From Lysobacteraceae bacterium P (lineage in GTDB: Bacteria > Pseudomonadota > Gammaproteobacteria > Xanthomonadales > Xanthomonadaceae): a stretch of DNA of 64,000 bases. Below the pieces are notes generated by a model that saw nothing but the letters and a program-made list of their open reading frames with translations, was not told where the DNA came from and ran no database searches. Of the stretch, positions 26,494-34,724 are shown in pieces. The position numbers were made by a program, and so were the translations under genes. The stretch's first letter is position 1; every line of letters begins with the position of its first letter. Where the stretch lies: the NCBI GenBank assembly GCA_005503055.1, contig SCOX01000001.1, forward strand, positions 496,001 through 560,000, written 5' to 3'.

Positions 26494-27555
26494 ATGAGTC
26501 CCGACTCCCGCTTTCGCGCATGGATGTTCGGTTCGCTGGCGCTGATCGGCCTGAGTTTCGTGTACTACGTGGTCGCCGACATCCACATGCCGGTTTCGCC
26601 CGAGGCGCGCTTGACCTACCAAGTGACGCAGGTGGCGCCGGAAGTCAGCGGCCGAGTGGTCGACGTCAGCGTCCAGAACAATCAGGAAGTCGAGCGGGGG
26701 CAACTGCTGTTCCGGGTCGATCCCGACACCTATCGCACGGCCGTACACGACGCCGAGTTGCGCGTGGAGCAGGCTGCGCAGGACAACTCGCAGCTGGACG
26801 CCTCCATCGCCGCGGCGACGGCGGAGGCAAGGCGCGTCCAGGCGCAGGTGGACGACGCCGAACGTGAACTTCGCAGGCTTCAGGAGCTCGTGGGCGAGCG
26901 TTACGTGTCGCGCTCGGCGCTCGATCAGGCCCAGGCCCGCCTCGACATCGGACGGGCATCGCTGCAATCCGCCCGCGCCGCACTCCATGCGGTGCGCGTG
27001 CAACGCGGCAGCGATGGCGACCAGAGTCTGCGCCTTCGTCTGGCGCGCAACGCTCTCGCCAACGCTCAGCTCAACCTGCAGCGCTCGGAAGTGGTCGCGG
27101 TCGCACCGGGCACCGTCAGCAACATGCGGCTGGCCGCCGGCGCCTATGCGCAGGCCGGCACCCCCAAACTCGTCCTGATCAGTACCGACCCCACGCTTCA
27201 GGCGGATTTCCGCGAGAAAGCGCTGCTGCGCGTCCAACGCGGCACGCGCGCGGAAGTGGCGTTCGATGCGCTGCCCGGTCGCCTGTTCGATGCCGAAGTC
27301 GTTTCGCTGGATGCCGGCGTGGCGCGGGGCCAGATCGATCCCGATGGGCGCCTGGCAGCGCCGGACCAGAGCGACCGTTGGGTCCGCGATGCCGAGCGTG
27401 TTCGCGTGAACCTGCGCCTGCTGGAGCTCCCTCCCCGCCCACTGATGACGGGAGCCCGTGCCACGGTCCAGCTGCATCCGCACGCGAACGGTTTCCGACG
27501 ACTGCTGGGCAACATCCAGATCCGCCTGATAACGCTGCTTCACTATGTCTACTGA
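26494..27555 (+). CDS. HlyD/EmrA-like membrane fusion protein
   Basis: A 353-residue periplasmic adaptor with one N-terminal transmembrane helix (about 10-27), a lipoyl half-motif (VTQVAPEVSGRVVDVSVQNNQ) and coiled-coil hairpin (about 80-180, rich in Ala, Gln and Arg). The second lipoyl half is VVAVAPGTVSNMRLAAG and a beta-barrel domain follows. ACAGGAG lies seven bases before the ATG. Its stop overlaps the next gene by 11 bases. Together with a DUF2955 membrane protein it resembles YibH/AaeA-type exporters of aromatic or cationic compounds. Confidence 0.88.
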   Translation: MSPDSRFRAWMFGSLALIGLSFVYYVVADIHMPVSPEARLTYQVTQVAPEVSGRVVDVSVQNNQEVERGQLLFRVDPDTYRTAVHDAELRVEQAAQDNSQLDASIAAATAEARRVQAQVDDAERELRRLQELVGERYVSRSALDQAQARLDIGRASLQSARAALHAVRVQRGSDGDQSLRLRLARNALANAQLNLQRSEVVAVAPGTVSNMRLAAGAYAQAGTPKLVLISTDPTLQADFREKALLRVQRGTRAEVAFDALPGRLFDAEVVSLDAGVARGQIDPDGRLAAPDQSDRWVRDAERVRVNLRLLELPPRPLMTGARATVQLHPHANGFRRLLGNIQIRLITLLHYVY

Positions 27556-28600
27556 TGCGCTACCGACGGGACAGGTTAGTCCTGCGATGAGCGAGGGCGC
27601 CTGGCGGCAGGCGTGCAGGATCGCGATCGGAAGTTCGCTTGCCCTGGCCGTCGCGAAGGCCATGGACTGGCCGTTTGGCGCCTTCTTCGCGCTGTACCCG
27701 GTGCTCCTTCTGGGATTGCTGCCCGTCTACAACCTGCGGGTGGCGGCGCAGTTCATCGCCAGCAGCGTGGTCAGTATCGTAATGGCCAATGCGCTGGCGA
27801 CGCTGGGCAACATGTCCCCCTTGCTGGCGACCGGCGCGTTCCTCGTGTTCTCGACGTTCTGCTTCCGGTTGATGGCCAGGGGTCCTTCGTTCCTGTTCGG
27901 TGCGCTATCGATGGTGGCCACGTCGGTACTCGTGCACCTGGGCAGCTACCCGCAGGTGCCCAAGGGCGACCTGTTCACCGCGCAGTTCATGGCGACGTTG
28001 CTTGCCGCGTTCCTGGCCGGTGTCGTGCACGCGCTCCTTCCGGAACGTCGCCCCATGCCACCGCCGCCGACGGCCCCGAAACCGATTGCATTCGTGCGTC
28101 ACCAGACGCTCCTCGGCGGAATCTGCGCGACCGTGTCCTTCGTGGCATTCCAGTTGCTGGACCTGAGCGACTCGTTGTCGGCGCAGGCGGCGACCGTGCT
28201 GATCCTGTTCCCGATGACGTTGGCCGGCGGCCGTCGCGCAGCCTGGACGCGGGTGTGCGGCACGCTGCTGGGAACGGTATTCGCACTGAGCCTGCAAGTA
28301 GCGCTGTATACGCACGTATCCCAGGCCGTGTTCCTGCTGGCGCTCTACGCCGTAGGCGCCCTGCTGTTTGCCACCATGCACGTGCGGGAGAATGCCGGCC
28401 CGGCGATCGGACTGAGCGCGGCCACCGCGATCGCGGTGCTGATCGGGCAGCTGCAACCCGATGCCGATCTCTATCGCGTATCGCTCTATCGTTTGACTTC
28501 GGTCGCGATCGCGATCTTCGCCATGTTGCTTTGCATGGTCGTGGTCGAAGCCGTCCTGAACCGTTTCGCGAGCACACGCATGGTGTCGGCCGCGCCTTAG
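27545..28600 (+). CDS. DUF2955/FUSC-like membrane exporter subunit
   Basis: A 351-residue protein with about ten hydrophobic segments in two repeats of four or five helices (SSLALAVAKAMDWPFGAFFALYP is at the start of the first, QTLLGGICATVSFVAFQLL at the second). This DUF2955 layout is related to the FUSC/AaeB aromatic-acid exporters and is nearly always paired with an HlyD protein, as here. It has no ATPase or RND features, so energy probably comes from the proton gradient. Translation is coupled to the HlyD gene by overlap. The substrate is unknown. Confidence 0.82.
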   Translation: MSTDALPTGQVSPAMSEGAWRQACRIAIGSSLALAVAKAMDWPFGAFFALYPVLLLGLLPVYNLRVAAQFIASSVVSIVMANALATLGNMSPLLATGAFLVFSTFCFRLMARGPSFLFGALSMVATSVLVHLGSYPQVPKGDLFTAQFMATLLAAFLAGVVHALLPERRPMPPPPTAPKPIAFVRHQTLLGGICATVSFVAFQLLDLSDSLSAQAATVLILFPMTLAGGRRAAWTRVCGTLLGTVFALSLQVALYTHVSQAVFLLALYAVGALLFATMHVRENAGPAIGLSAATAIAVLIGQLQPDADLYRVSLYRLTSVAIAIFAMLLCMVVVEAVLNRFASTRMVSAAP

Positions 28601-28613
28601 GCCTCGAGCCGCC

Positions 28614-28640
28614 TTGACAATCGGTACGTGTCATTACCTT
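28614..28640 (+). promoter_or_regulatory. promoter/operator element shared with the TetR-OMF region
   Basis: TTGACA (28614-28619) is followed by an inverted repeat TGACA-9 bases-TGTCA enclosing CGGTAC, then TACCTT (28635-28640). The same elements in the same order (TTGACA, CGGTAC, TGTCA, TTACCTT) occur at 30445-30473. Spacing from TTGACA to TACCTT is 15 here against 17 there, so this copy may be a weaker promoter. It would drive the LysR remnant and the AOX gene. Confidence 0.5.
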
Positions 28641-28675
28641 TAACGGTGACGATAAGTGCCTATTTGGTGGCGGCG

Positions 28676-29047
28676 ATGCCAACGAGCAACATCCCCACGG
28701 CGCCCGTGGGATTCGACGCCCTTGCCGCGTCCTACGCCGGTGTCCTGGCTTTCGTTTCCGTCGCCAGCGAAAGGAGCTTCGCCCGAGCCGCTGTCCGACT
28801 CGGCAGCGTCGCACCGGGAGCTGTCAGCGCCGCATTGGTGCTTCCAGCTCAACAACGCGTATCCAAGTGCGGGCTTCCCCCGCGCGACAACCATGCCAAG
28901 ATGGCTCCCATCGACCTGCGAAGGGCTGCGTTCGTCATGCCCGTTACCGCGACAACCGGCGATGTCCGGCCACGTGCGGTGATGCAGAGCGACGTGCAGG
29001 CCCATCGTCTTACCCATTGCCGGCAGCCGTCCGGCCCGGAGACTTGA
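28676..29047 (+). pseudogene. LysR regulator remnant (N-terminal HTH only)
   Basis: A 123-residue frame. Its residues 14-50 (VLAFVSVASERSFARAAVRLG, followed by VAPGAVS) match the N-terminal HTH of LysR regulators. After APGAVSAAL the similarity stops, and the rest (rich in Pro, Arg and Thr) looks like drifted sequence. A single extra residue before VAPGAVS suggests an old frameshift or insertion. A real LysR protein is about 300 residues. The frame ends exactly one base before the AOX ATG, so translation through it could affect AOX expression. A new small protein is possible but less likely. Confidence 0.55.
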
Positions 29048-29743
29048 ATGAACGCTGCCGAGCCGATCCCGGTCGAGTTTCACCACCCGGTCCGCAACCT
29101 GTCCGATCGCGTTGCCTTTGGCACCACGCGCTTTCTCCGCTTCTTCGCCGACTCGCTGTTCGCCAAGCGTTACGGCAATCGGGCGATCGTCCTGGAGACC
29201 GTGGCGGCCGTGCCCGGCATGGTCGGCGGCGCGCTGCTGCACCTTCGTTGCCTGCGCTGGATGCGTGACGACGAAGGCTGGATCCGCACGTTGCTCGATG
29301 AGGCCGACAACGAGCGCATGCACCTGATGACCTTCATGGAAATCGCCCGGCCCAGCTGGTTCGAGCGAATGATGGTGCTCGTGGCGCAGGCGATGTTCTG
29401 CACCTTCTACTTCTTCCTGTACCTGGTTTCCACGCGAACCGCGCATCGGTTGGTCGGCTACTTCGAAGAAGAAGCGGTGGTGAGCTACACGCGCTACCTG
29501 GAGGAGATCGATGCCGGACGCATCGAGAACGTACCGGCGCCGCAGATCGCCATCGGTTACTGGGCGCTGCCGCAGGACGCGCGTCTTCGCGAAGTCGTCA
29601 TCGCGGTTCGCCAGGACGAAGCCGGTCATCGCGACGTGAACCACGCCATCGCCAATCAACCGTCGAGCACCCGTCCGGCTCGCATGCACGCGGCCGAAGG
29701 TACGGGGCACGCGACATACGCGGATAAAGCGCGCCAGTCATGA
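29048..29743 (+). CDS. aox: alternative oxidase (AOX), di-iron ubiquinol oxidase
   Basis: A 231-residue protein with the alternative-oxidase signature in full: [13 protein letters not shown] (Glu50), [13 protein letters not shown] (Glu89, His92), [13 protein letters not shown] (Glu140-142), the YWALP tyrosine (Tyr171) and [12 protein letters not shown] (Glu191, His194). These supply the four Glu and two His of the di-iron site. The enzyme oxidises ubiquinol and reduces oxygen to water without pumping protons, bound to one leaflet of the inner membrane. GGAG lies six bases before the ATG. Bacterial AOX genes are uncommon. Its neighbours are efflux genes and their regulators, which suggests a stress role. 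Confidence 0.9.
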   Translation: MNAAEPIPVEFHHPVRNLSDRVAFGTTRFLRFFADSLFAKRYGNRAIVLETVAAVPGMVGGALLHLRCLRWMRDDEGWIRTLLDEADNERMHLMTFMEIARPSWFERMMVLVAQAMFCTFYFFLYLVSTRTAHRLVGYFEEEAVVSYTRYLEEIDAGRIENVPAPQIAIGYWALPQDARLREVVIAVRQDEAGHRDVNHAIANQPSSTRPARMHAAEGTGHATYADKARQS

Positions 29744-29765
29744 GGCGCGCCGTCGCTACATCCGC

Positions 29766-30428
29766 CTACCGGACCGACGGACGTCGCCTTGCCAGCGTTC
29801 CGTCGAGGAAGATGTCCACCACCTGAGTCACCCTGGCATTGCGCGCTTTCTCGCCCAGCGGAGCGCGCACTCCCAGCAGCACTTCCAGGTACACGTCGTC
29901 GCGCAGCATGCCGATGAAGTGCTCGGCCGCCTCCTCTGCGCTGGAAATGGTCAGCGCGCCCGCGTCTGCATATCGCTGCAGCAACTGCGCCAAGGCCGAC
30001 GCCGCGCGACGAGGACCGTTCGCGAGGAATACCTCGGCCAAGTCGGGCATTCGCGCGCTTTCCGACACGATGAGGCGGTAAAGCGCCACGGTTCGCGGGT
30101 CCATCAGGATGCGCATGACGGCGCGGGCGAACTTCGTCAGCGAGACGCGGACGTCGTCGCCTGCCACCTTTTCCTCGGCACTGGCGATGGCCTGCAGCGC
30201 CGATTCGGAAAGGTTGGCCATCATCGCGGCGAACAGATCGTCCTTGCCGCCGAAGTGGCTGTAGATCGCCCGCTTGGAACCTCCCACCTTCTCGATCACC
30301 GCATCGATGCTCGTGTTGGCGTAACCGTCGCGAAGGAACAACTCACTGGCCGCGCTGAGGATCTGGTTCCTCAGATCGTCCGAGCTTCGGCGGGTTCGTC
30401 GGAGGGAGGTAGTTTTGGGCGTTGGCAT
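29766..30428 (-). CDS. TetR/AcrR family transcriptional regulator
   Basis: A 220-residue protein with a canonical HTH (LRNQILSAASELFLRDGYANTSIDAVIEKVGGSKRAIYSHFGGKDDLFAAM, residues about 19-68) and an AcrR-type C-terminal domain (AEHFIGMLRDDVYLEVLLGV). The basic N-terminus (LRRTRRSSDD) may add DNA contacts. It is divergent from the OMF-MFS-HlyD operon, with TGACA/TGTCA and two GGTACC palindromes between them, and converges with the AOX gene. It probably represses the exporter and, by the shared element, may also govern AOX. Confidence 0.9.
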   Translation of the reverse strand: MPTPKTTSLRRTRRSSDDLRNQILSAASELFLRDGYANTSIDAVIEKVGGSKRAIYSHFGGKDDLFAAMMANLSESALQAIASAEEKVAGDDVRVSLTKFARAVMRILMDPRTVALYRLIVSESARMPDLAEVFLANGPRRAASALAQLLQRYADAGALTISSAEEAAEHFIGMLRDDVYLEVLLGVRAPLGEKARNARVTQVVDIFLDGTLARRRPSVR

Positions 30429-30444
30429 GGGGCGGTCTCGTTCC

Positions 30445-30499
30445 TTGACATGCACGGTACTGTCAATTACCTTATGCCGCAACGGTACCCATCGGTACC
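30445..30499 (+). promoter_or_regulatory. promoter and operators for the OMF-MFS-HlyD operon
   Basis: TTGACA (30445-30450) and TACCTT (30468-30473) are 17 bases apart, a good sigma-70 arrangement. The spacer holds CGGTAC inside an inverted repeat TGACA-TGCACGGTAC-TGTCA (30446-30465). Two further GGTACC palindromes lie at 30484-30489 and 30494-30499, just before the OMF start. A TetR bound here would cover the promoter on both strands. Confidence 0.6.
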
Positions 30500-30517
30500 A
30501 TTCCGGTTCGCCCCTCC

Positions 30518-32017
30518 ATGCCACCGACCTCCCGCCCCGTCCGCTGGCCGCTGTGCATCGCACTGGTGCTGTCCGGATGCACAGTGGGACCGGACTTCGT
30601 GAAGCCGACCAGCGGCCTCGACCAAGCCGTCCTGGCACCAAGAGCGGATCATGACGTCACGGTCCAGCCGTCCGAATCCGACGTCCCCTCACGGTGGTGG
30701 ACGTTGTTCAACGACGCGCAACTTTTGCAACTGCAGTCGCGCGCGCAGACGGCCAACCTCGATCTTCAGCTCGCATGCACCCGCATCGAGCAAAGCCGCG
30801 CACAACTGGGCATTGCCACGTCGTACCTGCCGCCCAGCGTGAGTGCCAGCGCCGGCTACGCACACGAAGGACTCAGTGGCCATGGCAAGTTCGCCGCGCT
30901 TGGCGCACCGACGACGCCCAGCGATTTCTGGCAGGTCGGCTTCGACGCGAGCTGGGAAATCGATCTATGGGGCCGCACCCGGCGCATGCGCGAGGGCGCC
31001 GAAGCCACGCTCGAAGCGGTGATGCACGAACGCGAGGCGACGCGGGTTTCCATGTCCGCCGAAGTGGCCCGCGCCTACCTGCAACTTCGCGGCCTTCAGG
31101 CGCAGCTGGACATCGCCGAACAGAACCGCTTCATCGCCGAACGCACCCTTGGTCTGGCGGAAAGCCGTGAGCGCAACGGCGTCGCGACGCGTTTCGAAAG
31201 CGCGTCCGCACGTTCGCAATTGGCGACGGTCAAGGCGCTCGTTCCCGAACTGGTGCAGCGTCGCAACGCGTTGATGAGCGCGCTTTCGTTGTTGCTGGGC
31301 GAGCCGCCGCGCACGCTCGATTCGCAGCTGCGCGACGCCACCGCCCTGCCCACGCTTCCGGGCAACGTGCCCGTCGGGATTCCGTCCGAACTGGCGCGCA
31401 GGCGGCCGGACATCCTGCGTGCCGAAGCCCAGCTCCATGCGGCCACGGCGGCGATCGGCGTGGCGAAGGCCGATTTCTATCCGCGCATCGGCCTGAAAGG
31501 GCGCGTCGGCGTCGAGGCGTTCGAGGCCGGCGATCTCGACAGTTGGGACTCGCGGTTCTTCTCCGTGGGCCCGACGGTGTATCTGCCGATCTTCCAGGGC
31601 GGCCGCCTGACCCAGCGACTCGCGCTGAACGAGGCGCGGCAGAAGGCGGCCGCCCTCGCCTACCGGCAGACGGTGTTACGGGCCTGGCATGAGGTCGACA
31701 ACGCGCTGGAAGCATGGGCCGCGCAGCAGCGGCAGCATGTGGAGCTGTCGATCACCCACGAACAAAGCATGGACGCCCTGCGCATCGCCGAACGTGCCTA
31801 TCGCGAAGGCGCGGCCGACTATCTGAGCGTGTTGACAGCGCAACGCAACGTGCTGGCGACGCAGACCAGCCTCAATGGCAGCATGACCAGCGCCGCGCTC
31901 ACGCTCGTCAGTCTCTACAAGGCGCTGGGCGGCGGCTGGGATCCGGAGAAACCTGCCGCTGCCTCGTCGGCTTCGGTGGTTGCGCGCGCGGAATCGGCAC
32001 TCGTGACCGGCCAATGA
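30518..32017 (+). CDS. outer-membrane factor lipoprotein (NodT/OprM-like, TolC family)
   Basis: A 499-residue outer-membrane efflux lipoprotein: signal ending VLSGC (Cys21), then TVGPDFVKP, the normal start of the NodT family. The coiled-coil repeats include LDLQLACTRIEQSRAQLGIA and GVATRFESASARSQLATVKA; IPSELARRRPDILRAEAQL and the closing RAYREGAADYLSVLTAQRN are diagnostic of OEP domains. It forms the outer-membrane channel of the exporter encoded with it. The stop overlaps the MFS start by four bases. No ribosome-binding site is evident before the ATG, which lies about 45 bases from the predicted -10. Confidence 0.92.
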   Translation: MPPTSRPVRWPLCIALVLSGCTVGPDFVKPTSGLDQAVLAPRADHDVTVQPSESDVPSRWWTLFNDAQLLQLQSRAQTANLDLQLACTRIEQSRAQLGIATSYLPPSVSASAGYAHEGLSGHGKFAALGAPTTPSDFWQVGFDASWEIDLWGRTRRMREGAEATLEAVMHEREATRVSMSAEVARAYLQLRGLQAQLDIAEQNRFIAERTLGLAESRERNGVATRFESASARSQLATVKALVPELVQRRNALMSALSLLLGEPPRTLDSQLRDATALPTLPGNVPVGIPSELARRRPDILRAEAQLHAATAAIGVAKADFYPRIGLKGRVGVEAFEAGDLDSWDSRFFSVGPTVYLPIFQGGRLTQRLALNEARQKAAALAYRQTVLRAWHEVDNALEAWAAQQRQHVELSITHEQSMDALRIAERAYREGAADYLSVLTAQRNVLATQTSLNGSMTSAALTLVSLYKALGGGWDPEKPAAASSASVVARAESALVTGQ

Positions 32018-33579
32018 GCAGCGCGGTTGCACGGCCGAAGCACGTTCCCGTTGCGGTCGCGCAGAACGTCGCGCAGAACCAGGCCGCGACACGACCGAAG
32101 GCCGGACTGCTGGGCATCTTCCTCGCCGCGATGATGGCGGGACTGAACAATCGCGTCGGTGCACTGGCGCTGGCCGACGTGCGCGGAGCGCTCGGCTTCG
32201 GCCTGGACGATGCCTCCTGGCTCTCCACCGCTTACGCCGCGGGCGAGCTGATCGCGATGCCGTTCGCCGCGTGGTTCGCCATCACGCTGTCGGTACGCCG
32301 CCTTCACCTGTGGATGGTCGGCACCTGTGCGGTGCTCGCCTTGCTGCTTCCCTTCGTACAGGACCTGCACCTGCTTGCAGGCCTGCGCTTCCTTCAGGGT
32401 GTCGGCAGCGGAAGCCTGATTCCCATCCTGATGATGGCCGCGCTTAAGTTTCTGCCGCCGCACCTGCGCCTGCACGGTCTGGCGCTCTACGCGATGACGG
32501 CGACATTCGCGCCCAACCTCGCCATCTGGTTGGCGGGGCAATGGACGGACGGAATTTCCGATTGGCGCTGGGTCTACTGGCAGATCGTGCCGCTGGCCGT
32601 GATCGCGGGATTGCTCGTGGGCTGGGGACTTCCACACGATGCGATCGCGATCGGGCGTTTCCGGCAGGCGAACTGGGTCGGCATGGCGATCGGAGTTCCG
32701 GCGCTGGGCCTGATCGCGATCGCACTCGATCAGGGAACGCGGCTGGACTGGTTCCATTCGCCCCTGATCGCGGTTGCGCTCTTGGCCGGATTGGCCCTGC
32801 TGTTCGTCTATCTGATCACCGAGTGGTATCACCCCTCGCCGTTCCTGCGCTTGCAGATCCTCGGACGCCGCAACCTGGCGCTGGGATGCACCCTCTTCGT
32901 CCTGCTGTTGATGGTCCTGCTTTCCGGCTCATTGTTGCCGGCCGGTTACCTGGGTCAGATCCAGGACTATCGCGCCATGCAGACGGCGCCGATCGGTTTG
33001 ATCGTCGCCCTGCCCCAGCTGGTGCTGGGATCGATGGTCGCGCTATTGCTTTACCGCAAATGGGTCGACGCTCGCTTCGTCTTCGCGTCCGGACTGGCGT
33101 TGATCGCGCTGGCCTGCCTCTCGGGGTCGCAACTGACGGCCGATTGGAACTGGAAGCAGTTCGCCCTTGCACAGACGTTGCAAGCCTTCGGTCAACCGAT
33201 GGCCGTAGTGTCGATGCTGTTCCTGATGACCAGCGTCGTGCAGCCCGCCGAAGGGCCCTTCATCTCCGGCACGATCAACGCACTGCGCGCCTTCGGTTCA
33301 CTGCTGGGCACCGCCGTGGTCGGGCAGTTGATGACGGTACGCGCGCGATTCCACGGCGAAATGCTGCTCGATCATGCCGGCCTCGTGGGCAACAGCTTGC
33401 CGGCGTCGCCGGAGGCACCCGACTTGATGGCGATGATCGGCCAGCAATCGCTGGTGCTGTCCACCGCCGATGCGTATCGCGTGCTCGGCGTGCTGGCGCT
33501 GCTGATGATTCCCCTCGTACTGCGTCTTGCCTACATCCCTGCGCCCGACACGTGCGCGCCCTCTTCTTCTCTCGGATAA
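32014..33579 (+). CDS. MFS multidrug exporter (DHA2/EmrB-like)
   Basis: A 521-residue protein with about 14 transmembrane helices. After a polar N-terminus of about 30 residues come the DHA2 features LADVRGALGFGLDDASWLSTAYAAGELIAMP and LRFLQGVGSGSLIPILMMAAL (motif C-like region). It lacks the exact GxLaDrxGrkxxl motif A seen in many MFS proteins. Paired with an OMF and an HlyD adaptor, it should act as the inner-membrane pump of a tripartite system driven by protons. The ATGA overlap with the OMF gene shows coupling. The substrate is unknown. Confidence 0.88.
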   Translation: MSSAVARPKHVPVAVAQNVAQNQAATRPKAGLLGIFLAAMMAGLNNRVGALALADVRGALGFGLDDASWLSTAYAAGELIAMPFAAWFAITLSVRRLHLWMVGTCAVLALLLPFVQDLHLLAGLRFLQGVGSGSLIPILMMAALKFLPPHLRLHGLALYAMTATFAPNLAIWLAGQWTDGISDWRWVYWQIVPLAVIAGLLVGWGLPHDAIAIGRFRQANWVGMAIGVPALGLIAIALDQGTRLDWFHSPLIAVALLAGLALLFVYLITEWYHPSPFLRLQILGRRNLALGCTLFVLLLMVLLSGSLLPAGYLGQIQDYRAMQTAPIGLIVALPQLVLGSMVALLLYRKWVDARFVFASGLALIALACLSGSQLTADWNWKQFALAQTLQAFGQPMAVVSMLFLMTSVVQPAEGPFISGTINALRAFGSLLGTAVVGQLMTVRARFHGEMLLDHAGLVGNSLPASPEAPDLMAMIGQQSLVLSTADAYRVLGVLALLMIPLVLRLAYIPAPDTCAPSSSLG

Positions 33580-33582
33580 GCC

Positions 33583-34626
33583 ATGGCATTGCCGAAGACA
33601 GCCCGGATCACCTGTGCCGCATTGCTGCTCGCAGCGATCGTCGGTGGCGGGTTCTACCTCAATCGTCCCGAGTCCAGTGCAGCGACCCAATCCACGGACG
33701 ATGCCTACATACAGGCCGATTTCACCACCGTGGCGCCGCAGGTGTCGGGGACGGTGGACCAGGTGCTGGTCCGCGACAATCAGTTCGTGGAAGTGGGCGA
33801 CCTGCTGGCCACGATGGACGATCGCGATTTCGTCGTCGCCGTGGACGCAACCCGAGCCCAGGTCGAAGGCGCGAAGGCGACAGTGGTCGGATTGCAGGCG
33901 CGCCTGGTCCTGCAGGAAACGGCCATACGCCAGGCCCAGGCCGCGGTGGATGCGGACAACGCATCCCTCGCCTTGGCCAGGTCGAATCGCGCGCGATACG
34001 CCAACCTCGCGGCCGACGGATCGGGCACCGTACAAGCGCTGCAACAGGCCGAAACGCAGCTGAGCGTGCAATTGGCCGCACAGGAAAAGGACGTGGCGGG
34101 TCTGCATGCGGCGCGCCAGCAAGTGGGCATCCTCAAAGCGGACATCGAGAAGGCCAAGGCCGCCTTGTCGTTGGCGCAGGCCGGGCAGGATGCTGCACAG
34201 CTCAAGCTTTCCTACACGCGCATCACCGCGCCGGTGGGAGGCATGGTCGGGCAGAAATCCGTGCGTGTCGGAGCCTTCGTCGCCCCGGGCAAGCCGCTGC
34301 TGGCGATCGTTCCGCTCGACGCCACCTACATCGCCGCGAACTTCCGGGAAACGCAGCTTGCCCGCGTGCGTACGGGGAACACCGTGGAGATCGAAGTGGA
34401 CGCGCTGCCCGGCGAGACCTTGAAAGGCCGGGTCGAAAGCCTCGGGCCGGCCAGCGGTGTCAGCTATTCGGCCGTCGCACCGCACAATGCAACGGGCAAC
34501 TTCACCAAGATCGTGCAGCGCCTTCCCGTGCGCATCCGGATCGATCCCGGGCAATCGGCAGCGGCGAAGCTGCGCGTGGGTATGTCGGTCACACCGAAGA
34601 TCCACGTCACGGAAACCGCGCTGTAG
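33583..34626 (+). CDS. HlyD/EmrA-like membrane fusion protein
   Basis: A 347-residue adaptor. One N-terminal helix (ITCAALLLAAIVGGGFYL) leads to the lipoyl half-motif TVAPQVSGTVDQVLVRDNQFVEVGDLL, a long coiled hairpin (about 85-210), the second lipoyl half YTRITAPVGGMVGQKSVRVGAFVAPG, and a beta-barrel (YIAANFRETQLARVRTGNTVEIEVDALPG). This is the EmrA pattern and completes the OMF-MFS-HlyD exporter. It starts three bases after the MFS stop. Confidence 0.92.
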   Translation: MALPKTARITCAALLLAAIVGGGFYLNRPESSAATQSTDDAYIQADFTTVAPQVSGTVDQVLVRDNQFVEVGDLLATMDDRDFVVAVDATRAQVEGAKATVVGLQARLVLQETAIRQAQAAVDADNASLALARSNRARYANLAADGSGTVQALQQAETQLSVQLAAQEKDVAGLHAARQQVGILKADIEKAKAALSLAQAGQDAAQLKLSYTRITAPVGGMVGQKSVRVGAFVAPGKPLLAIVPLDATYIAANFRETQLARVRTGNTVEIEVDALPGETLKGRVESLGPASGVSYSAVAPHNATGNFTKIVQRLPVRIRIDPGQSAAAKLRVGMSVTPKIHVTETAL

Positions 34627-34724
34627 ATTGGCGCCGGCACGAGCTTGCGGTCAGCGAAAAGCGCACCATCGGCTTGCGCCCACGTATCGGCGCAACATCC
34701 GCAGGCTGCGGAAAGGACCGTGCC

